Positions 1 to 7,007 are shown, counted from the stretch's first letter. The stretch: 8,624 nt of DNA from JBBRLG01 sp038231495 (GCA_038231495.1 JBBRLG010000318.1:1-8624), one strand, 5' to 3'. Numbers and translations are program-made. The notes: generated by a model not told the origin, from the letters alone.

Positions 1-2057
1 AAGAACACTCTCCTACTCCCGGTGTTCGCGTACAACACGGCCGACAGGAGGCTCCCGTCGGCAGCCACCGCGTAAACCGCTTGCCCGTCGGCCCGCACGG
101 TCACTGGGGTTGCGGCGGCGAACGTGCCTGCACGGCCGTCGGCCGATCCGCCGGGCAATAAGTAGAATAACTGACTCCAAGTGGACCCGTTCAACACGGC
201 CGACTGGAGGCTCCCGTCGGCAGCCACCGCGTAAACCGCTTGCCCGTCGGCCCGCACGGTCACCGGGGTTTTGGCGGCGAACGTGCCAGCACGGCCGCCG
301 CCCGATCCGCCGGGCAATAAGTAGAATAACTGACTCCAAGTGCTGGTGGACGCGTACCACACGGCCGACTGGAGGCTCCCGTCGGCAGCCACCGCGTAAA
401 TCGCAAACCCGTCGGCCCGCACGGTCACCGGGGTTCCAAAGGCAAATTGCACAGTGGAGTCGATGACTTGAAAGCCCGACCACACATTTTGCGGAGTGGC
501 TGTGTTGACCTGTAGGTGCCCATCCCGGGTTAATGAGGCCAACAGTTCGCTACCGTCTGCCCGTGTTACGACGGCGCTACTGGCAGGGGTACTAGGCCGC
601 GGTATTGAGAAATGGGCAATGACCGTCCCCCAGTTTGGGTCGGTTGGATTGATTGGATCTACTTGGGTTGCGTATTCGTTCGCCACCCAAAAGGTGCCGT
701 CTGCGTCCACACTTATGCCGCTGAGGTCGCCAGCACGCTGAGGAGATTTGCCGTCGTAGTAGTTCGTTTGGCCTGCGCCTGACGGGACGCCGACCGGTGT
801 TTGCATTGTGGTGGAACCGTCGGCCTCCGTACGCCCTGTGACATACACCGATGGGTATTCCCCCGTATTTTGGCCCGTGTGACTAGACCGCATGAAGCTC
901 ATGCCGATGCTACCCGAGATGTTGATGTCAATCCCGGGGTAGTAGTCGTACACGTTTGCGCTGCTGCTGACCTCACCCTGATCGACGACGCTCGGAACTC
1001 CGCTGCTTACGTCGAAGAGATACCACCGGGCCATGTCCCGGTCCTGGGCGGTATTACTGATCGTGTGGGTGGCAACCAGTTTACCATTCCACTCCGCAGC
1101 CTTTTGGACCCTTGAGTCCATGGTGCCAGTGGAGCCAACACCGACCACTGGGGTGGGGCCCGGCTGGAGCGGAGCCACTACCGATGAATACGCGTGGACC
1201 GGCAGGTTGGTAGTTGTGAAGGTGGCGGTAGCTGAGAGGACATTTGTCATCTTGAGGATGTTAATTGACGGGTTGGTCCCCTCTCCGACCAGCCACATGG
1301 GGTCGCCGGCCACCGAATCGTGCATGACTGTTGGCCGGAGTTGAGCGCCTGCAAAATCATTCTGATACGCCGTGAGCGATCCGTTTACCAGGTCGCTGAT
1401 CTTAACGGAATTGACTTGGACATGAGCTATGGTGTTTGGCCCGTTGAACATGTTTAGCGTGAAGACGAAGGCGTCATGATTGTAGCCGAAGTTGCCAGGG
1501 TAATCAGCGTCGAGATTGGGTTCCGTGGTGTGAACCTGGAGGAAAAACCAATCTGACGACGTAATTGAACCCGGGGTAGCCGTCTTCGAGACAGCGAGGT
1601 CAAACGTGCTAACGTGAGTGCCAAAGTTAACGTCTTGGTCGCCGACGATGAAGCGCAGCACCTGATCGTCCCACACGACGATTGGGTCGGACAGTACGGA
1701 GGACGAGTCGGCGCGCGCTAGGCCTCCCTTCGTGTAGAGAAAGTCGGAGAATGTGTCAGTGACCTGCGATGAGCCGTCGACCTTATTGGAGATCCGCAGG
1801 TTCTGATTGACGGTTTCCACGTACTTGACCGGCCCAGCGGCACCATTCGTGTCGGGAGGTAAATGGCCGTGACCTTGAGGATCCTTGGTGTCTTGGTAAG
1901 CAAGGCCTGTGAGTTGGCCGAGGACGCTCACGGACATCACCGTGCGATCCTCAAGTCGTTCCACCTCAAGGCGGCGGAAACGCTGCGCAGGGCGTCGGCC
2001 GGACAGATTCTGTTTGCTGCTTCGAGACTTTTGCAACCACTTGGAGAGAACCGACAT
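1..2057 (-). CDS. Giant secreted/surface protein with C-terminal beta-propeller repeats (5' part; runs off left edge)
   Basis: The minus frame is open from ATG 2055-2057 to the window edge: 685 codons, no stop. GGAG lies 5 nt before the ATG; an in-frame TGA sits at 2070-2072. Residues 1-43 are basic, have no classical hydrophobic signal, and hold LEVERLEDRTVMSV (30-43), like the N-terminal LExLEDR motif common on exported planctomycete proteins. Residues ~67-480 resemble an uncharacterised extracellular family: PPDTNGAAGPVKYVE (67-81), DPIVVWDD (124-131), GYNHDAFVFTLNMF (~191), a GDLSGISVDADGTFWVANEY stretch (~443) and NWGTVIAHF. From ~499 onward come repeats of RADGxxxYAVAADGSLQSAV...TWSQLFYLLPGG, like PLL/DUF346 beta-propeller blades. 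This suggests a secreted sugar-binding or adhesive protein. The role is inferred; the reading frame and repeats are seen directly. It is divergent from the sugar genes to its right. Confidence 0.85.
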   Translation of the reverse strand, partial: MSVLSKWLQKSRSSKQNLSGRRPAQRFRRLEVERLEDRTVMSVSVLGQLTGLAYQDTKDPQGHGHLPPDTNGAAGPVKYVETVNQNLRISNKVDGSSQVTDTFSDFLYTKGGLARADSSSVLSDPIVVWDDQVLRFIVGDQDVNFGTHVSTFDLAVSKTATPGSITSSDWFFLQVHTTEPNLDADYPGNFGYNHDAFVFTLNMFNGPNTIAHVQVNSVKISDLVNGSLTAYQNDFAGAQLRPTVMHDSVAGDPMWLVGEGTNPSINILKMTNVLSATATFTTTNLPVHAYSSVVAPLQPGPTPVVGVGSTGTMDSRVQKAAEWNGKLVATHTISNTAQDRDMARWYLFDVSSGVPSVVDQGEVSSSANVYDYYPGIDINISGSIGMSFMRSSHTGQNTGEYPSVYVTGRTEADGSTTMQTPVGVPSGAGQTNYYDGKSPQRAGDLSGISVDADGTFWVANEYATQVDPINPTDPNWGTVIAHFSIPRPSTPASSAVVTRADGSELLASLTRDGHLQVNTATPQNVWSGFQVIDSTVQFAFGTPVTVRADGFAIYAVAADGSLQSAVWYASTSTWSQLFYLLPGGSGGGRAGTFAAKTPVTVRADGQAVYAVAADGSLQSAVLNGSTWSQLFYLLPGGSADGRAGTFAAATPVTVRADGQAVYAVAADGSLLSAVLYANTGSRRVF
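21..338 (-). repeat. Tandem 159-bp coding repeats (53-residue propeller blades)
   Basis: Two consecutive 159-bp units (180-338 and 21-179) are almost identical at the DNA level and stay in frame: the TGG of TWSQLFYLL falls at 336-338 and again at 177-179. A more diverged unit precedes them (Trp codon at 480-482, 48 codons away), and a further, diverging unit starts at the window edge. The match in synonymous positions points to recent duplication or gene conversion. The unit length and its W..., TPVTV and RADG...AADGSL pattern fit one blade of a PLL-type propeller. Confidence 0.85.
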
Positions 2058-2712
2058 TGAGTCTCCGATTCAAAGGGTTCGAGATCGAAGAGTCGGGTGA
2101 CTAGGCGATCGGAACGCGGGTTTGGGGGGCCTGGAGTGTCTACGTCAAGAGAACGCGGTTGTGAAGAACGCTCGGAAAGTCAGGCACCAAAGGAGCGAGT
2201 CACGCAGACCAAGGTTCAAAACACTGCTGGCGACCTGCCGCGTGTAGGGTATGCTATGGATAAATTTCACTTTGGCAGCTGTATGCAAAAAATATTGAAA
2301 AGACAAGGTTCGCAACGGCTTTTAGGGCGGTGCTGTGGGGTCAGTCCGGCTGCCACCGCACTCGCCGAATTGCAATACCTTTCTAAAGTGGTTGTAGCAA
2401 CTCTCCAAGGAACAATGTCCTGACCGCATTAGCTCCTGCGACGCGCAATCGTCGCGCCATGCGGTTTGTCAGTTCCTGGGACATTGTCGCGGGGTAAGCA
2501 ATCAACAATGCCTCGGTAAACTCGCTGGCTGAGTTTGCTGAGGTGGGGAACGGCCCTGTCTCCTCAACTCAGGATTGTTTAATTCTCGAAGTTGGGCAAT
2601 TAGGGGAGTTCCCCATTTGCTCCGTTACCCGCGATGATGAGAAACTGGGCAAATTCCTCCTCTGAATCAAACACCCTGGCCCGCATCGATCCGCATTGAC
2701 TTTGGTTCGGAG
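2058..2712. other. Intergenic region between divergent genes; no convincing CDS
   Basis: This 655-bp stretch separates the minus-strand surface protein from the plus-strand FkbM gene. Short open frames here (for example plus 2097-2423) have no recognisable family and no good ribosome site, so I do not call them. It is less GC-rich than the sugar genes, with an A-rich patch near 2286-2303. I found no consensus promoter on either strand and no tRNA. The right half (2408-2615) has notable secondary-structure potential, listed separately. Promoters and leaders of both flanking genes should lie here. Confidence 0.6.
2408..2615 (+). ncRNA. Candidate structured RNA or structured leader upstream of the FkbM gene
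   Basis: Several helices are seen directly. Domain 1: 2412-2420 pairs with 2479-2487 (9 bp), enclosing 2423-2429/2459-2465 (7 bp) and 2438-2442/2451-2455 (5 bp). An alternative helix, 2408-2413/2472-2477, competes with the outer stem. Domain 2: 2511-2523 pairs with 2531-2543 over 13 uninterrupted pairs including two G-U wobbles, around a 7-nt loop. The next base begins an 8-bp helix 2544-2551/2608-2615, so the two could stack coaxially. The wobbles pair only in the plus-strand RNA, which hints at that strand. I do not recognise the family. It could be an independent small RNA, a 5' leader about 100 nt before the methyltransferase, or the decayed palindrome of a mobile element. Confidence 0.3.
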
Positions 2713-3504
2713 GTGGGTTTGAATGCACCGCCTGAGGAAGACGGCACTGTTCACGACCTACCCGTCATCGAGTTCAAGGATCGAACCATGCACGAGAATT
2801 CCGACTTAGGCATCGCGGCGTTTCTGGGAAAGAACCTTCGCGCTGGCGGCTGTGCTTTTGACGTCGGGGCCAATCAAGGCCTGCACACCGGCGGAATGGC
2901 GGACGCCGTCGGTGCCACCGGCGCGGTCCATGCCTTTGAGGCCAATCCGGAGGTCGCCACGGTGCTTCGGGCGCGCTTGCAAAACAGTCCGAACGTTTGG
3001 GTCCACGAGACGGCGGTCACCGACACTTGCGGTCCAACAACCTTTCATATGGACATGCGACCCGGCGTGGGCGGCGCCGCCAGTTCGCTCCTCCTGTTCC
3101 CGGACCTGCACGCCAAAGGTGAGGTGAAGACGGTAACCGTCCAGGCCACCACCCTGGATGACTTCTGCGCCCGACAAGCCGCCATCCCGGATTTGATCAA
3201 GATCGATGTAGAGGGGTTTGAGCTGAACGTGATTCGCGGGGCAGCCCGGACGATCGCGACGCATCGTCCCATCCTTGTGTTTGAATTCTGGGAGACGTGG
3301 TGGGAGAACAGCATTCGGCACGTGTTTGACTACCTGCTACCTGCCTATACGCTGATCCGCCTTGAAGACGGCGTGAACGTCGATGATTTCTACTACCACA
3401 ACCGACGCGATGGGATCGTGGATATTGGCTGTCTGCCGCGCGCCGGCGTAAGTGCGGACAGCGGGATTCTCGACCCTTGCAAGCTGTCGGGCACGGCGGC
3501 TTAG
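2713..3504 (+). CDS. FkbM-family SAM-dependent methyltransferase
   Basis: This 263-residue protein matches the FkbM/Methyltransf_21 fold, which mostly O-methylates sugars, polyketides or other glycan-linked substrates. SAM motif I is FDVGANQG (49-56), the ribose-binding acidic residue follows a beta-strand in AFEANP (74-79), and the family signature KIDVEGFE sits near 163-170. The start is uncertain. GTG 2713 overlaps the only strong Shine-Dalgarno (GGAGG 2709-2713), which is better placed (5 nt) for TTG 2719. ATG 2788 also has AAGGA 7 nt upstream, but would remove a VIEFKDRT segment that looks like part of the fold. The frame is open back to 2641 with no other usual start codon. It lies 164 bp before the sugar operon on the same strand and may be co-transcribed. 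The exact acceptor cannot be read from the sequence. Confidence 0.85.
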   Translation: MGLNAPPEEDGTVHDLPVIEFKDRTMHENSDLGIAAFLGKNLRAGGCAFDVGANQGLHTGGMADAVGATGAVHAFEANPEVATVLRARLQNSPNVWVHETAVTDTCGPTTFHMDMRPGVGGAASSLLLFPDLHAKGEVKTVTVQATTLDDFCARQAAIPDLIKIDVEGFELNVIRGAARTIATHRPILVFEFWETWWENSIRHVFDYLLPAYTLIRLEDGVNVDDFYYHNRRDGIVDIGCLPRAGVSADSGILDPCKLSGTAA

Positions 3505-3668
3505 GGCGGTACTAGAAATGTGGCAATGGACCCCCAGGGGGCGAACGGGCCGGTGCGGCTGGATTAGGCCGTAATGCGAGCCTCCCAGCGCGCGAGGCGG
3601 CGGCGATCGGAACCGAAGATTGGCGCAAGCGGCCCGCCAGAAAACATGTGCCGCGACAGGAGGTTCCT
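3505..3668. other. Short intergenic gap before the sugar operon
   Basis: This 164-bp GC-rich gap contains a small 5-bp stem (3580-3584 with 3594-3598) but no T-tract terminator and no clear promoter. It leaves open whether the FkbM gene and the operon share one transcript. The strong AGGAGG at 3658-3663 belongs to the next gene. Confidence 0.5.
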
Positions 3669-4631
3669 ATGAAAGCGTGTCCCATTTGTTCGTCCCACCA
3701 AGCCACGTTGTTCGACGACAGCCGCAGCCCGCGGTTGCTGATCTGCGCCGAGTGCCGGCACCTGTTCTGGGACCGCCGGCCGACGCCGGACGAGCTGGAC
3801 CGGTTCTACCGGTCCGACTACACGGCGACCCACCAGCAGGACGAAATCCAGGCGGGCCACCGCGAATACTACCGCGGCCACGTCGCGGAACTGGTCGCGC
3901 TCGTCGGCAAGGACATGGCCGCCACCACCTTCGCGGATTTCGGCTGCTCCTTCCCCGTCCTGCTCGAAGAGGCGCAAAAGAGCGGCGTCGGCCGGCTGCT
4001 CGGCATCGACCTCGACCCGGCCTCGCAGCGCTACGGCGCCGAGCGCGGCATCCCGATGCTGACGCCGAACGCGTTCTTCCGAACGGTGCGGGCAAACAGC
4101 CTCGACGTGATCCGTTTTTCGCACGTCCTCGAACACCTCATCGACCCGGTGGCGACGGTCGCCGGCGCGGTCGAGAAGCTCGCGCCCGGCGGCCTGCTGT
4201 ACATTACGCAGCCCAGCTTTCCGGTCTTCAAGCCCGGCCGTACCGACTACCACGTGAAGGACAGCGTTTATCCCACCCACCTGCACTTCTTCTCGCCGAT
4301 CTCGCTGCGCCGCATGTTGGATCGTTTCCCGTTACGCGTCCTGAAGTTCTTCACCGTGGGCGAGCACGACGAGACGTTCGCGGGTTGCCAGCACCTTCTC
4401 GACCTGCCGTACGCCGAGAAACACCTGGCGCCGTGGAATATCCTCGGCGAACCCGTTCGCGGCGTGCGCGCCAACTATCCCACGTACAGCGGCCAGAACT
4501 CCGGCTTGTACGCCATCAAAACGGAAGCGTCACCGGAACGCCGCCCGGCGCATGCGCGCCTGGCGGGCCTCCTCGCACGCGCCTGGGGCAAGGTGTTTGC
4601 CGGACCGACGGCCGTGTCGGCGGCGAAGTGA
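3669..4631 (+). CDS. Class I SAM methyltransferase with N-terminal zinc ribbon
   Basis: This 320-residue protein starts with a CxxC...CxxC zinc ribbon (C4, C7, C26, C29), followed by a Methyltransf_23-like Rossmann domain. FADFGCSFP (88-96) sits at SAM motif I, GIDLDP (112-117) supplies the acidic residue, and HVLEHLIDP (152-160) with LAPGGLLYITQP (~169-180) are the post-motifs. Motif I is atypical: after DFG the usual Gly-x-Gly is replaced by C-S-F. ATG 3669 is chosen because AGGAGG lies 5 nt upstream; GTG 3648 in the same frame would place that ribosome site inside the gene. The C-terminal ~35 residues are basic and Ala-rich. It is the first gene of a three-gene cluster with a sugar C-methyltransferase and a nucleotide-sugar reductase/epimerase, so it probably methylates a sugar or glycan end. 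The substrate is unknown. Confidence 0.8.
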   Translation: MKACPICSSHQATLFDDSRSPRLLICAECRHLFWDRRPTPDELDRFYRSDYTATHQQDEIQAGHREYYRGHVAELVALVGKDMAATTFADFGCSFPVLLEEAQKSGVGRLLGIDLDPASQRYGAERGIPMLTPNAFFRTVRANSLDVIRFSHVLEHLIDPVATVAGAVEKLAPGGLLYITQPSFPVFKPGRTDYHVKDSVYPTHLHFFSPISLRRMLDRFPLRVLKFFTVGEHDETFAGCQHLLDLPYAEKHLAPWNILGEPVRGVRANYPTYSGQNSGLYAIKTEASPERRPAHARLAGLLARAWGKVFAGPTAVSAAK

Positions 4632-4662
4632 TCGAACTGAATGACCCCGGTTCCCGGAGTGC

Positions 4663-5874
4663 ATGAAAATGAAGTGTCGCGTTTGTGATTCCACCGACCT
4701 CGAACCGACCATCGACCTCGGCGACCAGCCCTGGTGCAACCACTTCCTCAAACCCGAGGAAGTCGGCCGGGAACCGGTCTACCCGTTGCGCGTCGTCTAT
4801 TGCCACCAGTGTAGCACCGCCCAACTCGACTACACCGTGCGCAAAGAAATCATGTTCGGCGACCACACCTACCTCTCCGGCGTCACGAAGTCGCTGTCCG
4901 CCCACTTCCACAAGGTCGCCGTCGAGATCAACGACCAACTCGGCGCGCCCCGCGGCCGCAAGTGGAGCGTGCTCGACATCGGCTCCAACGACGGCACTCA
5001 GCTGAAACACTTTCAGGCCCTCGGCTACGACGTGCTCGGCGTCGAGTCGTCGCAGACCACGGCGCGCATGGCCAACGACGCCGGCGTGCCGACGCTCCAC
5101 GACTATTTCAACCTCGACGTGGCCCGCAAGCTCGGCCGCAAGTTCGACGTGATCAACGCGGCCGGGGTGTTCTTTCACCTCGAAGAGCTGCACTCCGTCA
5201 CGGAGGGCATCAAGTACGCCCTGCACGGCGACGGCACTTTCGTCGTGCAGTTCCTCTACATGAAATCGATCGTCGAAAACTGTGCGTTCGACCAGATTTA
5301 TCACGAGCATTTGCTGTACTACAACCTGAAGAACATCGAAGTGCTGCTGAACCGGCACGGACTGGCGCTGTTCGACGCCTACCTGTCGCCGATCCACGGC
5401 GGCTCGATCATCGGCTTCGTGACGCACCGCGGCGAGCGCCGGCCGACCGAGCGCTTGCAGCAGATGCGCCACACCGAGGAGGAGCAGGGCTGCAACAACA
5501 TCGAGACGTATCGCGCCTTCGCCCGCCGCATCGAGGAGATGAAGCGCCGCGACGTGGCGTTCCTCAACGACGCCAAGCAGAAGGGCCAAACAGTCTACGG
5601 CATGGGCGCCCCGGTGAAGGGCAACACGCTCCTGAACTATTTCAAGATCGGCCGCGGCCACCTGTCGTACCTGGTCGAGAAGAACAAATTGCGCAAGGGT
5701 CTCTTTTCGCCGGGCATGCACATCCCGATCATGATGGAGGACGAGTTGGAAAACCTGCCCGACATCTACTACGTCCTGGCGTGGAACTTCCAGAAGGAAA
5801 TCCTGGCCAACAACGCCGGCCTGATCGCGAAGGGCGTACAATTTTACTTCCCGGTCCAGGCAGGAGCGGCATGA
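4663..5874 (+). CDS. Nucleotide-sugar C-methyltransferase (NovU/TylCIII/TcaB9 type)
   Basis: This 403-residue protein has the full family length and the three expected parts. The N-terminal zinc domain (Methyltransf_13) has C5, C8, C47 and C50. The SAM-binding domain has VLDIGSNDGT (103-112). The C-terminal Methyltransf_14 domain has GMGAPVKGNTLLNY (313-326). The YHEH motif (213-216) matches the catalytic Tyr-x-Glu-His of TcaB9, where His is the proposed base deprotonating C3 of a dTDP-4-keto-6-deoxysugar. Known members transfer a methyl group to the C3 (or C5) carbon of 4-keto sugars, giving branched sugars. ATG 4663 is 3 nt after GGAG (4656-4659); in-frame ATG 4669 (9 nt) is also possible and would give the more usual MKCRVC start. 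The gene is 31 bp after the previous one and overlaps the next by ATGA. The nucleotide (dTDP, GDP or CDP) is not decided by the sequence. Confidence 0.9.
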   Translation: MKMKCRVCDSTDLEPTIDLGDQPWCNHFLKPEEVGREPVYPLRVVYCHQCSTAQLDYTVRKEIMFGDHTYLSGVTKSLSAHFHKVAVEINDQLGAPRGRKWSVLDIGSNDGTQLKHFQALGYDVLGVESSQTTARMANDAGVPTLHDYFNLDVARKLGRKFDVINAAGVFFHLEELHSVTEGIKYALHGDGTFVVQFLYMKSIVENCAFDQIYHEHLLYYNLKNIEVLLNRHGLALFDAYLSPIHGGSIIGFVTHRGERRPTERLQQMRHTEEEQGCNNIETYRAFARRIEEMKRRDVAFLNDAKQKGQTVYGMGAPVKGNTLLNYFKIGRGHLSYLVEKNKLRKGLFSPGMHIPIMMEDELENLPDIYYVLAWNFQKEILANNAGLIAKGVQFYFPVQAGAA

Positions 5875-6818
5875 CCATGAACATCCTCGTCACCGGGGCG
5901 ACGGGCTTTCTCGGCACGACGCTGTCCGCCGCCCTCGAAAGCCGCGGCCACCGCGTCGTACGCCTGGGCAGCAAGAGTTGCGACCTGACGAAGCAAGGGG
6001 CGCTCGACCGCTTCAACGATTGCGCGTACGACCAGGTTTATCACCTAGCCGCGTGGACGCAGGCCGGCGACTTTTGCCTGTCGCACCCTGGCGAGCAGTG
6101 GGTTATTAACCAGCAAATCAACACGAACGTGCTGACCTGGTGGCAGGCGCGCCAACGCCAGGCGAAGCTGATCGCGATGGGCACGAGCTGCGCCTACTCG
6201 CCGGATTTGCCCCTTGCGGAGGAGCATTACCTGACCGGGTTGCCGATCGACAGCCTGTTCACCTACGCGATGACGAAGCGCATCTTGTACGTCGGCCTGC
6301 TGGCGCTGGCGAAGCAGTTCGGCATGAAGTACCTGTGCCTGGTGCCGTCTACATTATACGGGGCGGGCTATCATCTGGACGGCCGGCAAATGCACTTCAT
6401 CTTCGACCTGATTCGCAAAATTTTGGCGGCGAAGCTGCACGGCACGCCGGTGGTGCTGTGGGGCGACGGCCACCAGCGGCGCGAACTGGTGTTCCTGAAC
6501 GACTTCATCGACCTGGCCGTGGACCTGGCCGCGAACGTCGAAAACGACCTGGTAAACATGGGCGCGGGTGAGGATTATGCGATCCGCGACTTCGCCCGGT
6601 TCATCTGCGAGATCGTGGGTTACGACTTCGCGAACATCCAGTTCGACACGAGCCGCTACGTCGGGGCGAAGTCGAAATGTCTGCTGGTGGACAAGCTGCG
6701 CCGCCTGGCCCCGGACCACCGGCCGACGGCGCTTAAGGAAGGGCTACGGCAAACGATTGACTGGTTTTGGGAACACCGCGAGTTGCTGTTGCCGTGTCCG
6801 CAACGCCGGTCGGCATGA
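5871..6818 (+). CDS. NAD(P)-dependent nucleotide-sugar epimerase/reductase, GDP-L-fucose synthase-like
   Basis: This 315-residue extended SDR has the dinucleotide motif TGATGFLG (8-15), an SDR active site with T105, C107 and YAMTK (Tyr132, Lys136), and PSTLYG and GDGHQRRELVFLNDF segments that are close to GDP-L-fucose synthase (Fcl/WcaG). Thr105 and Cys107 align with Ser107 and Cys109 of the E. coli enzyme; the Cys is typical of epimerising family members. The likely step is epimerisation and/or 4-keto reduction of a keto-deoxysugar, here probably the product of the upstream C-methyltransferase. ATG 5871 overlaps that gene's stop (ATGA); in-frame ATG 5877 is an alternative, and AGGAG at 5862-5866 serves either. 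The coupling suggests translational linkage. It could instead be a general 4-keto-sugar reductase; no GDP-mannose dehydratase is in the window to settle it. Confidence 0.85.
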   Translation: MTMNILVTGATGFLGTTLSAALESRGHRVVRLGSKSCDLTKQGALDRFNDCAYDQVYHLAAWTQAGDFCLSHPGEQWVINQQINTNVLTWWQARQRQAKLIAMGTSCAYSPDLPLAEEHYLTGLPIDSLFTYAMTKRILYVGLLALAKQFGMKYLCLVPSTLYGAGYHLDGRQMHFIFDLIRKILAAKLHGTPVVLWGDGHQRRELVFLNDFIDLAVDLAANVENDLVNMGAGEDYAIRDFARFICEIVGYDFANIQFDTSRYVGAKSKCLLVDKLRRLAPDHRPTALKEGLRQTIDWFWEHRELLLPCPQRRSA

Positions 6819-6870
6819 TCGTCTGTCAAAGCGGTTCGGGTGTGACAAATCTTTCGGGGGCCGATGTATT

Positions 6871-6900
6871 ACTCCTCGTAACTCCTCGTAACTCCTCGTT
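6871..6900. repeat. Three tandem copies of a 10-bp unit (ACTCCTCGTA)
   Basis: Units at 6871-6880, 6881-6890 and 6891-6900 differ only in the last base of the third. The third runs into the left arm of the following hairpin, so the short repeat may have arisen by slippage at the edge of that palindrome. Confidence 0.9.
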
Positions 6901-6923
6901 CCCAAGCAGAGCTTGGGAACGAG
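6895..6923. repeat. 13-bp perfect palindromic hairpin with 3-nt loop
   Basis: Arms 6895-6907 and 6911-6923 are perfectly complementary around AGA. Translated on either strand it gives the PSRAWERE and LVPKLCLGTR fragments that I recall from small hypothetical proteins in Gemmata-like genomes. This suggests a dispersed repeat and not a gene. It has no adjoining T-tract, so it is not a standard intrinsic terminator, although it lies in a convergent intergenic region. Confidence 0.85.
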
Positions 6924-6948
6924 AACAAATGCGCTGGGCAGACATTCC

Positions 6949-7007
6949 CACAAGCCTGAAGCGCAAGCGAAGGAAGCCGTTTTCTTCGCTTGCGCTTCAG
7001 GCTTGTG
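6949..7007. repeat. 24-bp perfect inverted repeat with 11-nt loop
   Basis: Arms 6949-6972 and 6984-7007 pair perfectly; the loop is 6973-6983. The arms encode the mirrored SLKRKRRK and LALQAC (or HKPEAQAKK and FACASG) fragments typical of spurious ORFs. With the hairpin at 6895-6923 it forms a two-part palindromic repeat between convergent operons (sugar operon ending 6818, higA ending 7076). It may block read-through from both sides or stabilise 3' ends; that role is inferred. Confidence 0.85.

Noticed and set aside
13..483. 156-codon minus and 118-codon plus frames over the repeats
   Set aside because: Both are alternate-frame readings of the propeller repeats. The true frame is the minus frame that stays open through the whole region and yields W/DG-rich blades.
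1..500. CRISPR-like regular repeats
   Set aside because: The period is 159 bp, the whole unit is repeated with no unique spacers, and it is in coding frame. It is a protein repeat.
2097..2423. 108-codon plus-strand frame in the intergenic region
   Set aside because: It has no ribosome site or family resemblance, and its composition looks random.
3045..3321. Antisense frames opposite the FkbM gene
   Set aside because: They have no recognisable motifs, while the plus frame has complete SAM-binding motifs.
4516..5841. 441-codon open frame on the minus strand
   Set aside because: It lies antisense to the well-supported C-methyltransferase, has Val/Arg/His/Asp-rich low-information sequence and matches no family. 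It is a shadow of GC-rich codon bias.
4962..5870. Upstream 300 codons of a 618-codon plus-strand frame that ends in the SDR
   Set aside because: This part is out of frame with the C-methyltransferase and is Arg/Ala-rich filler. The real SDR begins at 5871 or 5877 with TGATGFLG right after the start.
6895..7007. Intrinsic terminator for the sugar operon or higA
   Set aside because: The hairpins are strong but no T-tract follows either arm, so I list them as repeats and keep termination as a possibility only.
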